From Psychrosphaera ytuae (GTDB lineage: Bacteria; Pseudomonadota; Gammaproteobacteria; Enterobacterales; Alteromonadaceae): a stretch of DNA of 64,000 bases. Both the position numbers and the translations under genes were made by a program. Positions 8,251 through 17,725 of the stretch are shown one piece after another. Location of the stretch: the NCBI RefSeq assembly GCF_017638545.1, contig NZ_CP072110.1:62001-126000 (forward strand), given 5' to 3'. The notes under the pieces are model-generated. The model saw only the letters and a program-made list of their open reading frames with translations, had not been told where the DNA came from and did no database searches. The stretch's first letter is position 1. Each line of letters begins with the position of its first letter.

Positions 8251-9111
8251 CTACTGTCGGTTTAATCGGATTTTGTAAGGTAATTGTGAGTATTGATTGG
8301 TTCTAAATGGATTGATATCCAAACCACCACGCCTTGTGTAACGTGCGTAAACCGACAATTTCTGCGGTTGGCAGCTAGCCATAATATCAGTAAAGATACG
8401 CTCAACGCACTGCTCGTGAAACTCATTGTGCATTCTAAAAGATATCAGATAACGCAGTAGGGAAGCACGATCAATGGCGTTACCCTCATACTCGATGACA
8501 ACACTGGCCCAATCCGGCTGGTTGGTGATCAAGCAGTTGGATTTGAGCAAATGACTATTTAATGTTTCTTTTACCAACGAAGTGGCTTGGTCACCACTGG
8601 TGCTGGTTCGTAAATAACTTGGATCAAACTCATAATCATCAACATCTATGTCTAAATCATCAATGTTGATGCCAGGCAGAGACGTAACCTGAAAGTGTTC
8701 AACTTCATCTACACTAAACAGCTTAACTTCTACAGCCTCACCTGCACATTCTGTCAGGTCCTTTTGCATTGCAGATTGGACGTCAGCCCACGATTCAAAA
8801 CGAGTTTGGTTAAAACTATTTAAATACAGTTTAAAAGACTTACTCTCTACCAAATTAGGGCTTGTTACTGGAATATAAAACTCCGCAATAGCCACGATTG
8901 GTTTACCTTTGCTATTTAACCAACTTACCTCATAACCCGTCCAAAGATCAGTGCCAGTAAATGGCAGGCTATCGCCAAGATTCAAATCATCACGGTTTAG
9001 ACTCCGTGGTACAGGCTGGAGTAACTCAGGCTGGTATTGGCTGGCATACTCTGTTGTTTTTCCTAATGTAAGGTTGTCGAGTAGACCAGAGTCGTTATAA
9101 TTTGCAGTCAT
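8251..9111 (-). CDS. queF: NADPH-dependent 7-cyano-7-deazaguanine reductase
   Basis: 286 residues, the long bacterial QueF type (E. coli about 282). It reduces preQ0 to preQ1 in queuosine synthesis. Visible motifs are ESKSFKLYLNSFNQTRF (NADPH/QueF signature), the catalytic Cys in KSNCLITNQPDW with the following Asp, and the substrate-binding Glu in FHEQCVER. It is divergent from syd, an association seen in related genomes. Confidence 0.93.
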   Translation of the reverse strand: MTANYNDSGLLDNLTLGKTTEYASQYQPELLQPVPRSLNRDDLNLGDSLPFTGTDLWTGYEVSWLNSKGKPIVAIAEFYIPVTSPNLVESKSFKLYLNSFNQTRFESWADVQSAMQKDLTECAGEAVEVKLFSVDEVEHFQVTSLPGINIDDLDIDVDDYEFDPSYLRTSTSGDQATSLVKETLNSHLLKSNCLITNQPDWASVVIEYEGNAIDRASLLRYLISFRMHNEFHEQCVERIFTDIMASCQPQKLSVYARYTRRGGLDINPFRTNQYSQLPYKIRLNRQ

Positions 9112-9176
9112 TACTTAAATTCTTACTAGCTATTTGACGTATATTGTAAATGGCTACCATCAAAAGTGAAATCTAA

Positions 9177-9737
9177 ATGTCAAAAAACACCGATTTAACT
9201 CAGGCTTGGACTCAATTTATTCAACAGTGGCTAACTGAAGCAGACCAGGTTGGCTTTCCAGAAATAGAGCCCGATGAAAATTGGCCTTCACCTTGTGAGT
9301 TTAGTGAGCATGGCAAAACATATTGGCGCCCAGTGCTTGTGGATGAACACACAGATGTCGCTTTGGGCTTTGCTAATGTAGAAGAAGCTTTAGGAATTAC
9401 TCTAAATCAGCAATTTATTGAATTTTTTACGCTTTATTTTGCCGATGGGATCAACGCCGTACACGACAAAGGGCCATTGCAGTTTTTACAAGCCTGGTCT
9501 CAGTCAGACTTTGAAAGGCTTCAACAAAATGTGATTGGTCATCTGTTAATGAAGCATAAATTAAAACAATCACCTACGTTGTTTTTTGCCGTTACAGATG
9601 AAGATGACCTTAACCTAGTTATCGACAATTCAACAGGAGAGGTGTGTTTGGAATATGTCGGAAAGCCACCACATGAGGTGGTGGCACCAGATCTTGCTTC
9701 GTTCATCAGAAAGGCTAAGCCTGTTGTAAAGGGTTAA
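9177..9737 (+). CDS. syd: SecY-interacting protein Syd
   Basis: 186 residues (E. coli Syd about 181). The middle and C-terminal parts match: PLQFLQAWSQSDFERLQQNVI, GHLLMKHKLKQSPTLFFA and STGEVCLEYVG. Syd is a peripheral inner-membrane protein that binds SecY and is thought to check translocon integrity. It is divergent from queF, and its last 4 bases overlap the end of the next gene on the opposite strand. Confidence 0.9.
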   Translation: MSKNTDLTQAWTQFIQQWLTEADQVGFPEIEPDENWPSPCEFSEHGKTYWRPVLVDEHTDVALGFANVEEALGITLNQQFIEFFTLYFADGINAVHDKGPLQFLQAWSQSDFERLQQNVIGHLLMKHKLKQSPTLFFAVTDEDDLNLVIDNSTGEVCLEYVGKPPHEVVAPDLASFIRKAKPVVKG

Positions 9738-10036
9738 TTTTTGTCTCTGGTCAGGCTCTCAACCAACTGAGTGAGCTTTTCTACCTGAGCTTCGAGTATT
9801 TCTACCCTTTGAGCCAATTCGCCTTCAGCAGTTGGCTCAGCTCTTAAATTATCGTTTTCTTCGTCAGCCGTATCTGTAACCTTTAAAGTAGGGTTGGCTT
9901 GATATTGTTTGATACCAGCAATAATAACAGGTAGTACTTTGGGGCCAGCCATACGCGCTTTGACGAGTGCAACCGTAGGGGACTTTCCCTCACTTTCAAG
10001 TTGTTGGCATATTGTAATAATTTCTTGATTGTTCAT
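9734..10036 (-). CDS. Hypothetical protein with KfrA-like N-terminus and coiled coil
   Basis: 100 residues. Residues 1-50 (EIITICQQLESEGKSPTVAL, then a basic stretch) resemble the DNA-binding N-terminus of KfrA-type proteins. Residues 62-95 form a leucine/valine heptad coiled coil (LAQRVEILEAQVEKLTQLVE). It may therefore be a small dimeric DNA-binding protein, but this is inferred from pattern only. It is convergent with syd, with a 4-base overlap. Confidence 0.6.
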   Translation of the reverse strand: MNNQEIITICQQLESEGKSPTVALVKARMAGPKVLPVIIAGIKQYQANPTLKVTDTADEENDNLRAEPTAEGELAQRVEILEAQVEKLTQLVESLTRDKN

Positions 10037-10228
10037 ATCGTATTTTTTGGTTTAATTGGCTAAATGGTTAGGGTTTTTGACCAGTTAAATCTTGTTGTTA
10101 TTAAAAATTTTCTTTAATATCAAGTGTTTAAATTATGGAATTAAATTTGTATAGTTTAGACCACTCATCTATGAGGCTGATAATAACAAATCCCCTGTAT
10201 TTATACATGGAACCAAGGAAATACAAAA

Positions 10229-10606
10229 ATGAACAATACATTAAAAGCTGCTTTACTCGTTATCCCACTTTCTTTTTCACTTACGGGCTGCATTATTGTA
10301 AATAGCGATGAAGTAGATCCAAATAACTGGTCTTCTTCATCAGATTGGAAAAAGCAGCAAAGAGAAAATAATGAAAAAATTGCGACTTTAGAGCTAGGTG
10401 CTACTTACGAGTCTGTAAAGTCGCTTATGGGCACTCCTGATATCAATGAAGCTTTTGAAGATAACGGTAAACCTGTTCAGGTTCTGTTTTATCGCACTAA
10501 ACACAGACACTCTGACAGTCAAACTACGAAAGACGAGTGCACACCGTTAATTTTTAAAGAAGGTCGTTTGGTGGGTTTTGGTCACAAGGCGTACCAAAAG
10601 CTTTAA
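10229..10606 (+). CDS. DUF3192 lipoprotein
   Basis: 125 residues. A lipoprotein signal peptide ends at the lipobox LTGC (Cys21). The mature part contains LELGATYESVKSLMGTPDIN and VLFYRTKHRHSD with a late Cys, which is the DUF3192 pattern; it is related in fold to the SmpA/OmlA type of small outer-membrane lipoproteins. AAGGA lies before the ATG. It is a single gene that ends at a strong terminator. Confidence 0.75.
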   Translation: MNNTLKAALLVIPLSFSLTGCIIVNSDEVDPNNWSSSSDWKKQQRENNEKIATLELGATYESVKSLMGTPDINEAFEDNGKPVQVLFYRTKHRHSDSQTTKDECTPLIFKEGRLVGFGHKAYQKL

Positions 10607-10631
10607 CAGTCAACACCAAGATTTAAGAGAT

Positions 10632-10664
10632 AAAAAAAGTGCGCTGATTTAAGCGCACTTTTTT
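10632..10664. terminator. Rho-independent terminator
   Basis: AAGTGCGCT pairs with AGCGCACTT around a six-base loop, preceded by A-rich and followed by T-rich sequence. It is shared by the convergent DUF3192 and symporter genes. Confidence 0.85.
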
Positions 10665-10688
10665 GTTTTGTTACCTTTTAATTGTTAA

Positions 10689-12041
10689 CTAGCGACCATC
10701 TTTTAAGTGGTGAAAGTCAACATCTTCACTCTTAAGGCCTGCATCAGGGTCGTTAAATCGGTCGTAATCAAACTCTTTTTCAGAGGCTGCAACAACACAA
10801 CTCACCATACAGTCACCCGTTACGTTAACTGCTGTGCGGGTCATATCAAGTAATCGATCAACACCTAGAATCAGTGCGATGCCTTCGACAGGTAGACCAA
10901 CTTGTTGTAATACCATGGCTAACATTACCAACCCAACACCTGGTACAGCTGCAGTGCCAATCGAGGCTAATGTCGCAGTTAATACAACCATTAAGTAGTC
11001 ACCAATGGTCAAGTCCACACCAAAGATTTGGGCGATAAATACGGTAGCGACACCTTGCATGATAGCCGTGCCATCCATGTTCAGTGTTGCACCCATAGGC
11101 AGGGTGAATGACGCAATAGAGTTTTTCACACCTAATTTTTTAGTAGCTGTCTCCATTGTGACAGGTAGCGTTGCACCAGAACTTGAAGTACTAAATGCAA
11201 ATAAAGCGGCATCTCGCATTTTCTTGTAAAAAGTAACTGGGTTTAGTCCAGTAAATGTTTTTAACAAAATGGCGTAGACGACCAAGGCATGGGTCAATAA
11301 TACAGCAATAACGAGTAAGAAGTATTTAACGAGGTTAGTAATTGTCGCAAAGTCTAACGTGGTAAATAATTTAGCCAATAAACAAAAAACGCCGTATGGA
11401 GCTAGGTTCATTAGAATAACAACCAGGCGCATGATCACTGCGTTAATATCTTCAAATAAGCTTGTAAGACGCTCACCAGGTTTACCTGCTAACGCCATCG
11501 AAACACCGAACAATAAGGCAAAAACGATAACTTGTAACATGTTACCTTCTGCCATTGATTCAATTGGGTTAGTAGGGAACATATTTACGATGACCTGCGC
11601 AAATCCAGGTGCCTCTTTTGCGGTATAACTCGCTTCAGTAGACATATTGACGCCTTCACCAGGGGCAATAACCAAAGCTGCCATAATCGCTAATGAGATC
11701 GCAATCGCGGTTGTCATTAGATATAAAGCAATCGATTTACCGCCAAGTCGTGCAAGTTTAGAAGTGTCATTCAGGCTACATGTTCCGACTACAAGAGAAA
11801 CGAAGACCAGTGGCACAACAATCATCTTTAAACTTGCGACAAAGATAGCACCACCAACGTAAAAGACCCCATTTACGAAAAAGTCATTGAATGAAAATTC
11901 AGTAAACCCAAGCGGTACTACAAAGTCCCCCGTACCAGCAAATAGCATTTGCAAGATTACGCCAACTGCAATACCGGTAATCATGCCGACTAAAATACGT
12001 GCAGTTAGGCCCATCTTTTTATTATCATTTTGAGCTGTCAT
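10689..12041 (-). CDS. Dicarboxylate/amino acid:cation symporter (DAACS family)
   Basis: 450 residues, GltP/GltT/DctA type. The re-entrant serine-rich loop STSSSGATLPVTMET and the signature LPMGATLNMDGTAIMQG are present, as is the later GVDRLLDMTRTAVNVTGD segment with the substrate-binding Asp, Arg, Thr and Asn. About eight membrane helices and two hairpins are expected. It imports glutamate/aspartate or C4-dicarboxylates with Na+ or H+. Residues alone do not settle the substrate; the Arg in DMTRTAVNV favours acidic amino acids or dicarboxylates. Confidence 0.88.
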   Translation of the reverse strand: MTAQNDNKKMGLTARILVGMITGIAVGVILQMLFAGTGDFVVPLGFTEFSFNDFFVNGVFYVGGAIFVASLKMIVVPLVFVSLVVGTCSLNDTSKLARLGGKSIALYLMTTAIAISLAIMAALVIAPGEGVNMSTEASYTAKEAPGFAQVIVNMFPTNPIESMAEGNMLQVIVFALLFGVSMALAGKPGERLTSLFEDINAVIMRLVVILMNLAPYGVFCLLAKLFTTLDFATITNLVKYFLLVIAVLLTHALVVYAILLKTFTGLNPVTFYKKMRDAALFAFSTSSSGATLPVTMETATKKLGVKNSIASFTLPMGATLNMDGTAIMQGVATVFIAQIFGVDLTIGDYLMVVLTATLASIGTAAVPGVGLVMLAMVLQQVGLPVEGIALILGVDRLLDMTRTAVNVTGDCMVSCVVAASEKEFDYDRFNDPDAGLKSEDVDFHHLKDGR

Positions 12042-12235
12042 TGTTAGTTATTCTTATTTTCTGTTTAAAAATCCGCGCCAATCTAACCACAAATTCAAAT
12101 TAATTTCATCTTTGCTTCGGTGAGTTACAAATTTTTCCTAATTAAATACAGAAAACAATTGAGTAATAATTTGATATTTATTAACTTAGACGTAGATGAT
12201 GCCGCAATAGTATTAATAGATTAGGGAGATATTGC

Positions 12236-15200
12236 ATGTTACCAACGGCTTTAAAGGGCTCATATAAGAGCTTTATAGTTGGTTTATTGTCGCTGTTCAT
12301 CGTTGCCTGCGGAGGTGATGGAGCACTGTCAGATGGCGATAACACAGATGGAACAGACGGAACTTCAGGAACGTACACGTTATCTGCATCACTTCAGGAT
12401 GCTGACGGCAATACGGCAAATCGCCTGTCCGAAGGAACCACACTTACACTACAACTTGAGCTACAGCTCAATAGTGAAGCCCAGTCGGGTCAAACCATAA
12501 CACTCACAAATAGTTCAGAAGAATACGCCTCGTTATCGTCTACTGTTGTAACGACAGATGCAAATGGTCGAGCAAGTGTACTACTTACCGGTGGTCAAAC
12601 GGCAGGTGAAGGTCAAATTGAAGTAACAACCGACCTATCAGGTCTAAACGCATTGACCGTACCTTATATTTCACAAGGGGTGCTAACGACCGCGTCATCT
12701 TCAGCGGTTTATCTAATTCCGGCATCTACTCCGCAAAGTGAATATCCTAATATTACCAGTAGCACTCTAGATGTTATCTCGGAAGAAACTCCTGCAACTT
12801 TATTAGTTAAAGTTGTTGGTGATGATGGTCTGCCCGCAGTAAATCAATTAGTTGATTTCGACCTGTCTAGTGCCGAAGGTCTAGTAGTCAATGTGAGCCT
12901 AGATAAACAAAATAGAAAAGATTTAACGGACAATAATGGATTTGCTTGGTTAAACCTTGAAGTGGGTGACATCAGCGGTGCCGCAAAAGTTACGGTTAAT
13001 TTAGAAGACGAATCTTCCCTGTCAATTAATATTGCGTCTGCTGGTCGTGTCGCGCAGGGTAGCAGTGAAAACACCTATTCAGTTTATTTAATACCTGCTA
13101 GCACTCCAGAGAGTGACTACTCGACTATTTCTGGCTCAACAATCACTACGATTTCTGCGTCAACCCCAGGCACAGTACTAATGAGAGTTACGGATGGTGA
13201 CGGTGCGCCAGTATCTGGGCAGCTAGTGTCACTGCAATTAGACCCTGGTTATGAAGACCTTGCTACTATTGATAATGACTTAGGTACTGATGCAACTGAT
13301 CAACAGGGCTTTGCTGCTATTGATATCCTAGCAACGGACGTGAGCGGTGCCGGAACAATGTCGGTAACCTTTTTTGGCGGTGCGACCAAAACATTAACGC
13401 TAGAGTCATTGGGTGACGGCAACCAAGAAGCAGCAGTTAACATTGGCTCTATAGAGTTACTTGCCAACTCCTTCCAAATGGCTTCGTCTGCGTCAGACGA
13501 AATTGATTTAATCGCCTTGGTAAAAGACAACAAAAACAATTTACTCCCTGATGTTCGAGTGAGTTTTGAAGCATCATCTGGTGGTATCGAAGTAATCGAT
13601 ACATTAACCAATAGCAGTGGTGCAGCAACGGCGAAACTAAATACCCTAAACAACCCAGAAATTAGAGATGTCACGGTTAACGCGTTTGTAAACGATCAAT
13701 CAGCAAGTGTAGTGATTCGAGTTACAGGTACTAGTGTAAAACTTATCGGTAATGCTTCTATTGTTACGGGTGACGCATCAGAAATGAGTGTTGCACTATT
13801 GAACTCAGACGGAGAAGGTATTGGTCAGAGACGTATTTTCTTAAATAGTGACAGTGGCAATAGCCTTTTAACCACGACTGGCAGTGCGTTACCAACTACA
13901 GATGACGGTACTGGTAATGTTGCTCCTTATGTTATTACTGATGGTACTGGCAATGCTCAGTTCACTTATGTGGCGTCAACCAGCGGTTCTGATACTTTGT
14001 CTGCTTATGCGTTAGGCGCAACTATTGATTATCCAATTTCTGTTTCGCCTGATAATTTCGTAATTTCGACAACGACAGAAGAAGTACCACTTAAGGCTGG
14101 CGGTGAATTCACCCTAACTTGGGAAAAGAATGGCGCAGGCTTTAGTGGCGATGTTCAACTTTCGTCAACACGTGGTCAAATCGTAGATCTATTTGGCAAT
14201 CCAATTAGCGGCTCTGTTACGACGGATGCGAGTGGTCAAGTTACGGTACGCTTAGTTTCTACTAATGCGGGCCCGGCGATTTTGACGGCACGTGCGTCTG
14301 GTTTAACAGCGACTAAGAATTTCGAATTCATTGCTGAAACAGCACACCAAATTGACCTTCAAGCCTCGCAGCTCTCGATTGGCCCAAATGGTCAAAAGAC
14401 CACGATTTCAGCCGTTGTTAGAGACAAAGACGGTAACCTAGTTAAAAACCGTCCAGTAAACTTCAATCTGTTTGATGTCAGCGGTGGTTCGATTTTCCCT
14501 GCGACGGATGTGACCGATAGTAATGGTTTAGCGACGACCGTTTATACATCAAACACAGTGTCTGCAGCTCAAGGCGTTGCTATCGCTGCTTGTACTGATA
14601 AAGAGGGTGCAACGAGCTCTTGTCAAATTACCCGAGAAGACTTTAGTGATGAAGACGCTTCAAACGATACGTTTGGTTGTTCTAATGGCGCCGACGGATG
14701 TGTATCTGACAATGTAAAACTAACCGTGGCGGATAGAGAGTTATTCATTGCAGTGGGCACGGGTAATACAATTGACCAAGCCTCTGACCAGGAATACGAA
14801 AAACGCTTTTCTATTATTGTGACGGATGCCGACTCTAATCCAGTTGAAGGTGTACAGCTATCTGTATCTGCAATCCCGAGTGTTTATGCTGAAGGTGATT
14901 GGGATGTACTTTTAGATGAAGACGGTGAATTTGATTCTTATTACCCGAGAATTACTGGCCTATGCCGCAATGAAGACATTGATGAAGACGGTGTGTTAGA
15001 TCGTATTGAAGACGTCGATGGCGATGGAGTTCAAGACCTTTACAACGAAGATCTAGACAACGACAACCGTTTAGACTTGGTGAACGAAGACTTAGACTTC
15101 GATGGCAACCTTGATGTTAACGAAGACCTGGATAACGACGGCAATTTAGACGTTAATGAAGATATTGATGGCGACGGTCGCTTAGATGTCTTCTATGAGT

Positions 15201-15913
15201 ATGTTGCAGGTGCTTGTGACATTAACGACCCGAATAACGTGGATCTAAACAACGATGGTAACTTAGACGTCGGTGAAGACCGCAATTGTAATGGCGTATT
15301 AGATCCAGGCGAAGATGTAGACGGAGATGGCGTCTTAGATTTAACTGAAGATCTTGATGGTGACGGTGATTTAGACGTTAATGAAGATGTCGATCAAGAC
15401 GGTCGTTTAGACACAATAAACGAAGACTTAGACGCAGATGGTAACTTAGATACGTTCGCATTTTACGATGTTGATGATGGTACCTACGGTCGTGATTTAA
15501 ACAACAACGGTAACCTAGAAGCCAATGAGATCAATATCCTAGAGGACATCGATAATGATGGAAACCTAGATGTGATTGAGTATGACTACAACGGTGACGG
15601 TATTGTTGACCAAGAGGGTATTAACGAAGATTACAACCGCAATGGCTCGTTAGAACCTGGTAATGTTGTGTCTGTTATTGGCAGCTTATTAACGGATGAA
15701 AATGGTACAACGTCGGTTGGCTTGCGCTATGCAGAAAGCTTCGGTGCATGGGTCGGTGTTAACCTTGTAGTGAAAGCTAAAGTGGCTGGCACCGAATATC
15801 AACGAAGTGTACCTTTGATGTTACCGTTTTCCGCAGAAGACGTAACGGATGAGCAAAACCCACCAACAAGTAACTTGTTTGGTAGTGACGGTAACTGTGC
15901 GACCTCATTTTAA
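12236..15913 (+). CDS. Giant lipoprotein with Ig-like domains and acidic calcium-type repeats
   Basis: 1225 residues. The signal peptide ends in a lipobox with Cys25 (LFIVACGGDG), so it is a lipoprotein, probably exposed on the outer membrane. A D/G/T-rich linker is followed by several bacterial Ig-like (Big_1/invasin-type) domains, recognisable from recurring TDANGRASVLLTG, TDNNGFAWLNL and TDASGQVTVRLVS strands. Two adjacent units of 125 residues are clear duplicates (VYLIPASTP at residues 158 and 283). Residues about 912-1140 form an acidic tract of about 16 DxDxDGxxD-like units inside the last Ig-like domain; this domain resumes afterwards (VIGSLLTDENGTTSVGLRY). A role in adhesion or surface binding is likely but inferred. 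GGGAG precedes the ATG. Confidence 0.8.
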   Translation: MLPTALKGSYKSFIVGLLSLFIVACGGDGALSDGDNTDGTDGTSGTYTLSASLQDADGNTANRLSEGTTLTLQLELQLNSEAQSGQTITLTNSSEEYASLSSTVVTTDANGRASVLLTGGQTAGEGQIEVTTDLSGLNALTVPYISQGVLTTASSSAVYLIPASTPQSEYPNITSSTLDVISEETPATLLVKVVGDDGLPAVNQLVDFDLSSAEGLVVNVSLDKQNRKDLTDNNGFAWLNLEVGDISGAAKVTVNLEDESSLSINIASAGRVAQGSSENTYSVYLIPASTPESDYSTISGSTITTISASTPGTVLMRVTDGDGAPVSGQLVSLQLDPGYEDLATIDNDLGTDATDQQGFAAIDILATDVSGAGTMSVTFFGGATKTLTLESLGDGNQEAAVNIGSIELLANSFQMASSASDEIDLIALVKDNKNNLLPDVRVSFEASSGGIEVIDTLTNSSGAATAKLNTLNNPEIRDVTVNAFVNDQSASVVIRVTGTSVKLIGNASIVTGDASEMSVALLNSDGEGIGQRRIFLNSDSGNSLLTTTGSALPTTDDGTGNVAPYVITDGTGNAQFTYVASTSGSDTLSAYALGATIDYPISVSPDNFVISTTTEEVPLKAGGEFTLTWEKNGAGFSGDVQLSSTRGQIVDLFGNPISGSVTTDASGQVTVRLVSTNAGPAILTARASGLTATKNFEFIAETAHQIDLQASQLSIGPNGQKTTISAVVRDKDGNLVKNRPVNFNLFDVSGGSIFPATDVTDSNGLATTVYTSNTVSAAQGVAIAACTDKEGATSSCQITREDFSDEDASNDTFGCSNGADGCVSDNVKLTVADRELFIAVGTGNTIDQASDQEYEKRFSIIVTDADSNPVEGVQLSVSAIPSVYAEGDWDVLLDEDGEFDSYYPRITGLCRNEDIDEDGVLDRIEDVDGDGVQDLYNEDLDNDNRLDLVNEDLDFDGNLDVNEDLDNDGNLDVNEDIDGDGRLDVFYEYVAGACDINDPNNVDLNNDGNLDVGEDRNCNGVLDPGEDVDGDGVLDLTEDLDGDGDLDVNEDVDQDGRLDTINEDLDADGNLDTFAFYDVDDGTYGRDLNNNGNLEANEINILEDIDNDGNLDVIEYDYNGDGIVDQEGINEDYNRNGSLEPGNVVSVIGSLLTDENGTTSVGLRYAESFGAWVGVNLVVKAKVAGTEYQRSVPLMLPFSAEDVTDEQNPPTSNLFGSDGNCATSF
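12704..13453 (+). repeat. Two tandem 125-residue coding units
   Basis: The segments starting at 12,704 and 13,079 both encode VYLIPASTP, then T-rich strands, a DGxP turn and a closing DxxGFAxxxL strand. The offset is exactly 375 bases. DNA identity is moderate, so the duplication is old. Confidence 0.7.
14968..15660 (+). repeat. Acidic DxDxDGxxD repeat tract (calcium-type)
   Basis: About 16 imperfect units of 10-14 residues such as NEDLDNDGNLDV and GEDVDGDGVLDL, encoded by recurring GAAGA-TAGA-GA-GG words. The units resemble thrombospondin type 3/dockerin-like calcium loops. Non-repeat spacers (for example YEYVAGACDINDPN) interrupt the tract and hold Cys residues. Confidence 0.8.
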
Positions 15914-15935
15914 TTAAGCACAATCCATTAAAAAC

Positions 15936-15961
15936 AAAAAACGCGCCTAGGCGCGTTTTTT
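15936..15961. terminator. Perfect 26-base palindromic terminator
   Basis: A6 followed by CGCGCCTAGGCGCG and T6. It is perfectly symmetric, so it can terminate both the lipoprotein gene and the convergent astB. Confidence 0.85.
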
Positions 15962-15984
15962 ATTATCTTGAAAACCAATGTGGG

Positions 15985-17331
15985 TTAACGCTGGAAGTCG
16001 TATACCGAGCCAAGGTTCAAGATCTGTGTTAACTCATCTAATGCAGTACGCGACTCTAAGACTAATTGAGGGTCTTGTAAGTCTTGTTCAGAAAGTTGGT
16101 CACGATAGTGTTTTTCAACCCAGCTATTAAGTGTGCCAAATAACTCATCAGACATAAGGACATGTTGGTTTGTTGCGGCGAGCTCTTGTTCGCTCAATGC
16201 TACTCGTAAACGCAAGCACGCAGGGCCGCCGCCATTACGCATACTTTGCTTAACATCAAAAAAGTGAACCTTCTTAATAGGTGTGTTTTGAGCAACAAGT
16301 TGTTCTAGATAAGCAGAAACAGAATCACTTTCTTTACATTCCATAGGAGCAATGATGGCCATTTCGTTATTGCCAATATCGACAAGCTGAGTGTTGAATA
16401 AATAAGTTTTAACCGCCTCATCCACACTCACTTGGTCTGTAGCGACTTTAACAAAGTGCATTTGTTTGTCGTTCATTGCTGAGTATTTAGCATTTAGCTC
16501 TGCTAATTTTTCTTCCGTGTTCAAGAAAGCTTGTTCGTGATAGAACAATACGTTCTGGTTGCCTACCGCAATAACGTCGTTGTGGAACACACCTTGGTCA
16601 ATAACATCAGGGTTTTGTTGTACATATACAACGCCAGAGTCATCAAGTTGATGTAAACGAGCAACGGCTTGACATGCCTCAAAAGTGTGACGAGCAGGAA
16701 ACTTAACAGGCGCAGGTTTGTTGGCATCAAACGCATAGCGGCCATAGACAAACATTTCGACACCACCACGACCGTAATCATCGCTAAAGCGGGTGTGGTT
16801 AGCGGCACCTTCGTCACCAAAGTGATCATTATCTGGTAGGTGTTTGTGATGTGCAAAGTGCTCTTCGCTAGCAAACATGGCTTTTAAAATACGGCCACTT
16901 GTTTCAGGCTCTAACGAACGGTGAAACTTATTAGTAAGGTTTGCCGGTGTAAAATGTACTTTTTTGTCCGCTGTGTCTGAGCTTGGCGAAACAGTTGCAG
17001 CATTAGCAGTCCACATGCTTGATGCAGAATAAACGGCTCTCAATACTTGCGGAGCTTGTTTGGCTGCTTGTTGGAGAATGTTAGCGTCAGAACCAGAAAA
17101 GCCAAGACGACGCAAGGCATTAAGGTCTGGTCGCTCTTGCGGAGCAAGTACACCTTGCTTCAACCCCATGTCGTGAAGGGCTTTCATTTTTTGTAAGCCC
17201 TGTAGTGCAGCTGCTTTTGGGTTTGATACGTCTTTTGCGTTTGATAATGATGCGACATTACCTACAGATAACCCAGCATAATTGTGTGTAGGGCCTACAA
17301 GACCATCAAAATTTGCTTCAAAGTACTTCAT
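15985..17331 (-). CDS. astB: N-succinylarginine dihydrolase
   Basis: 448 residues from the ATG at 17331 (MKYFEANFDGLVGPTHNYAG), which matches the AstB N-terminus and has GAGGAG about ten bases upstream; an earlier in-frame ATG at 17352 would add seven unmatched residues. AstB converts N2-succinylarginine to succinylornithine, CO2 and ammonia in the arginine succinyltransferase pathway. The catalytic Cys is in NGGGPACLRLRVA and the fold is guanidine-modifying. No other ast gene is adjacent, so the pathway genes are split in this genome. Confidence 0.93.
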   Translation of the reverse strand: MKYFEANFDGLVGPTHNYAGLSVGNVASLSNAKDVSNPKAAALQGLQKMKALHDMGLKQGVLAPQERPDLNALRRLGFSGSDANILQQAAKQAPQVLRAVYSASSMWTANAATVSPSSDTADKKVHFTPANLTNKFHRSLEPETSGRILKAMFASEEHFAHHKHLPDNDHFGDEGAANHTRFSDDYGRGGVEMFVYGRYAFDANKPAPVKFPARHTFEACQAVARLHQLDDSGVVYVQQNPDVIDQGVFHNDVIAVGNQNVLFYHEQAFLNTEEKLAELNAKYSAMNDKQMHFVKVATDQVSVDEAVKTYLFNTQLVDIGNNEMAIIAPMECKESDSVSAYLEQLVAQNTPIKKVHFFDVKQSMRNGGGPACLRLRVALSEQELAATNQHVLMSDELFGTLNSWVEKHYRDQLSEQDLQDPQLVLESRTALDELTQILNLGSVYDFQR

Positions 17332-17725
17332 TGATTGACAACTCCTCGACATGACTTTCTGAATGGATTTTTATTCAGAAAAAAAATTCTTATTTTTTTT
17401 AAAAAGGTGGGTCACGGTTGACGAAATCTGTCAGTTTGGTAATTTCCGCACCTTAAAAAATTCTAGCGCCGCGGCGACCAAATAAGCTCAATGCCCTGGA
17501 ATGCCTATAAACACTGCGTTGTAGCGGCTAGAAAACGTTTATATTATACGCAGTTAAGCGCAAAAATCTAAATCTCTAACAGAAATTGATAGCGATTAGT
17601 GCTTGAAGTCGAATAGAATCGCATATATATCTTATAAGTTAGTATAAGTACGCAAATAAACCAAAGACACTAAACGTGGCTCATAATGAGGGCGGCGGTT
17701 CAGTTTTATAAGTGATTGAGGAATT
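17332..17725. other. Intergenic region between astB and topA
   Basis: About 394 bases between divergent genes, expected to hold both promoters. The astB leader contains the inverted repeat at 17356-17381. The middle part is G+C-richer (around 17,461-17,540) with no open frame I would support. I see no known riboswitch or RNA gene. Confidence 0.5.
17356..17381. promoter_or_regulatory. Inverted repeat in astB leader
   Basis: TTTCTGAAT (17356-17364) and ATTCAGAAA (17373-17381) are perfect 9-base arms around an 8-base spacer, directly upstream of the astB ribosome-binding site. TGAAT/ATTCA are ArgR half-site words, but the usual spacer is shorter, so ArgR binding is only a possibility. It could also be an RNA hairpin. 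Confidence 0.4.

Noticed and set aside
11005..11862. Open frames antisense to the symporter gene
   Set aside because: They arise from the codon pattern of the real gene on the other strand.
14968..15660. Possible CRISPR or tandem DNA repeat array
   Set aside because: The repeats are coding, imperfect and in frame within one lipoprotein; there are no regular spacers.
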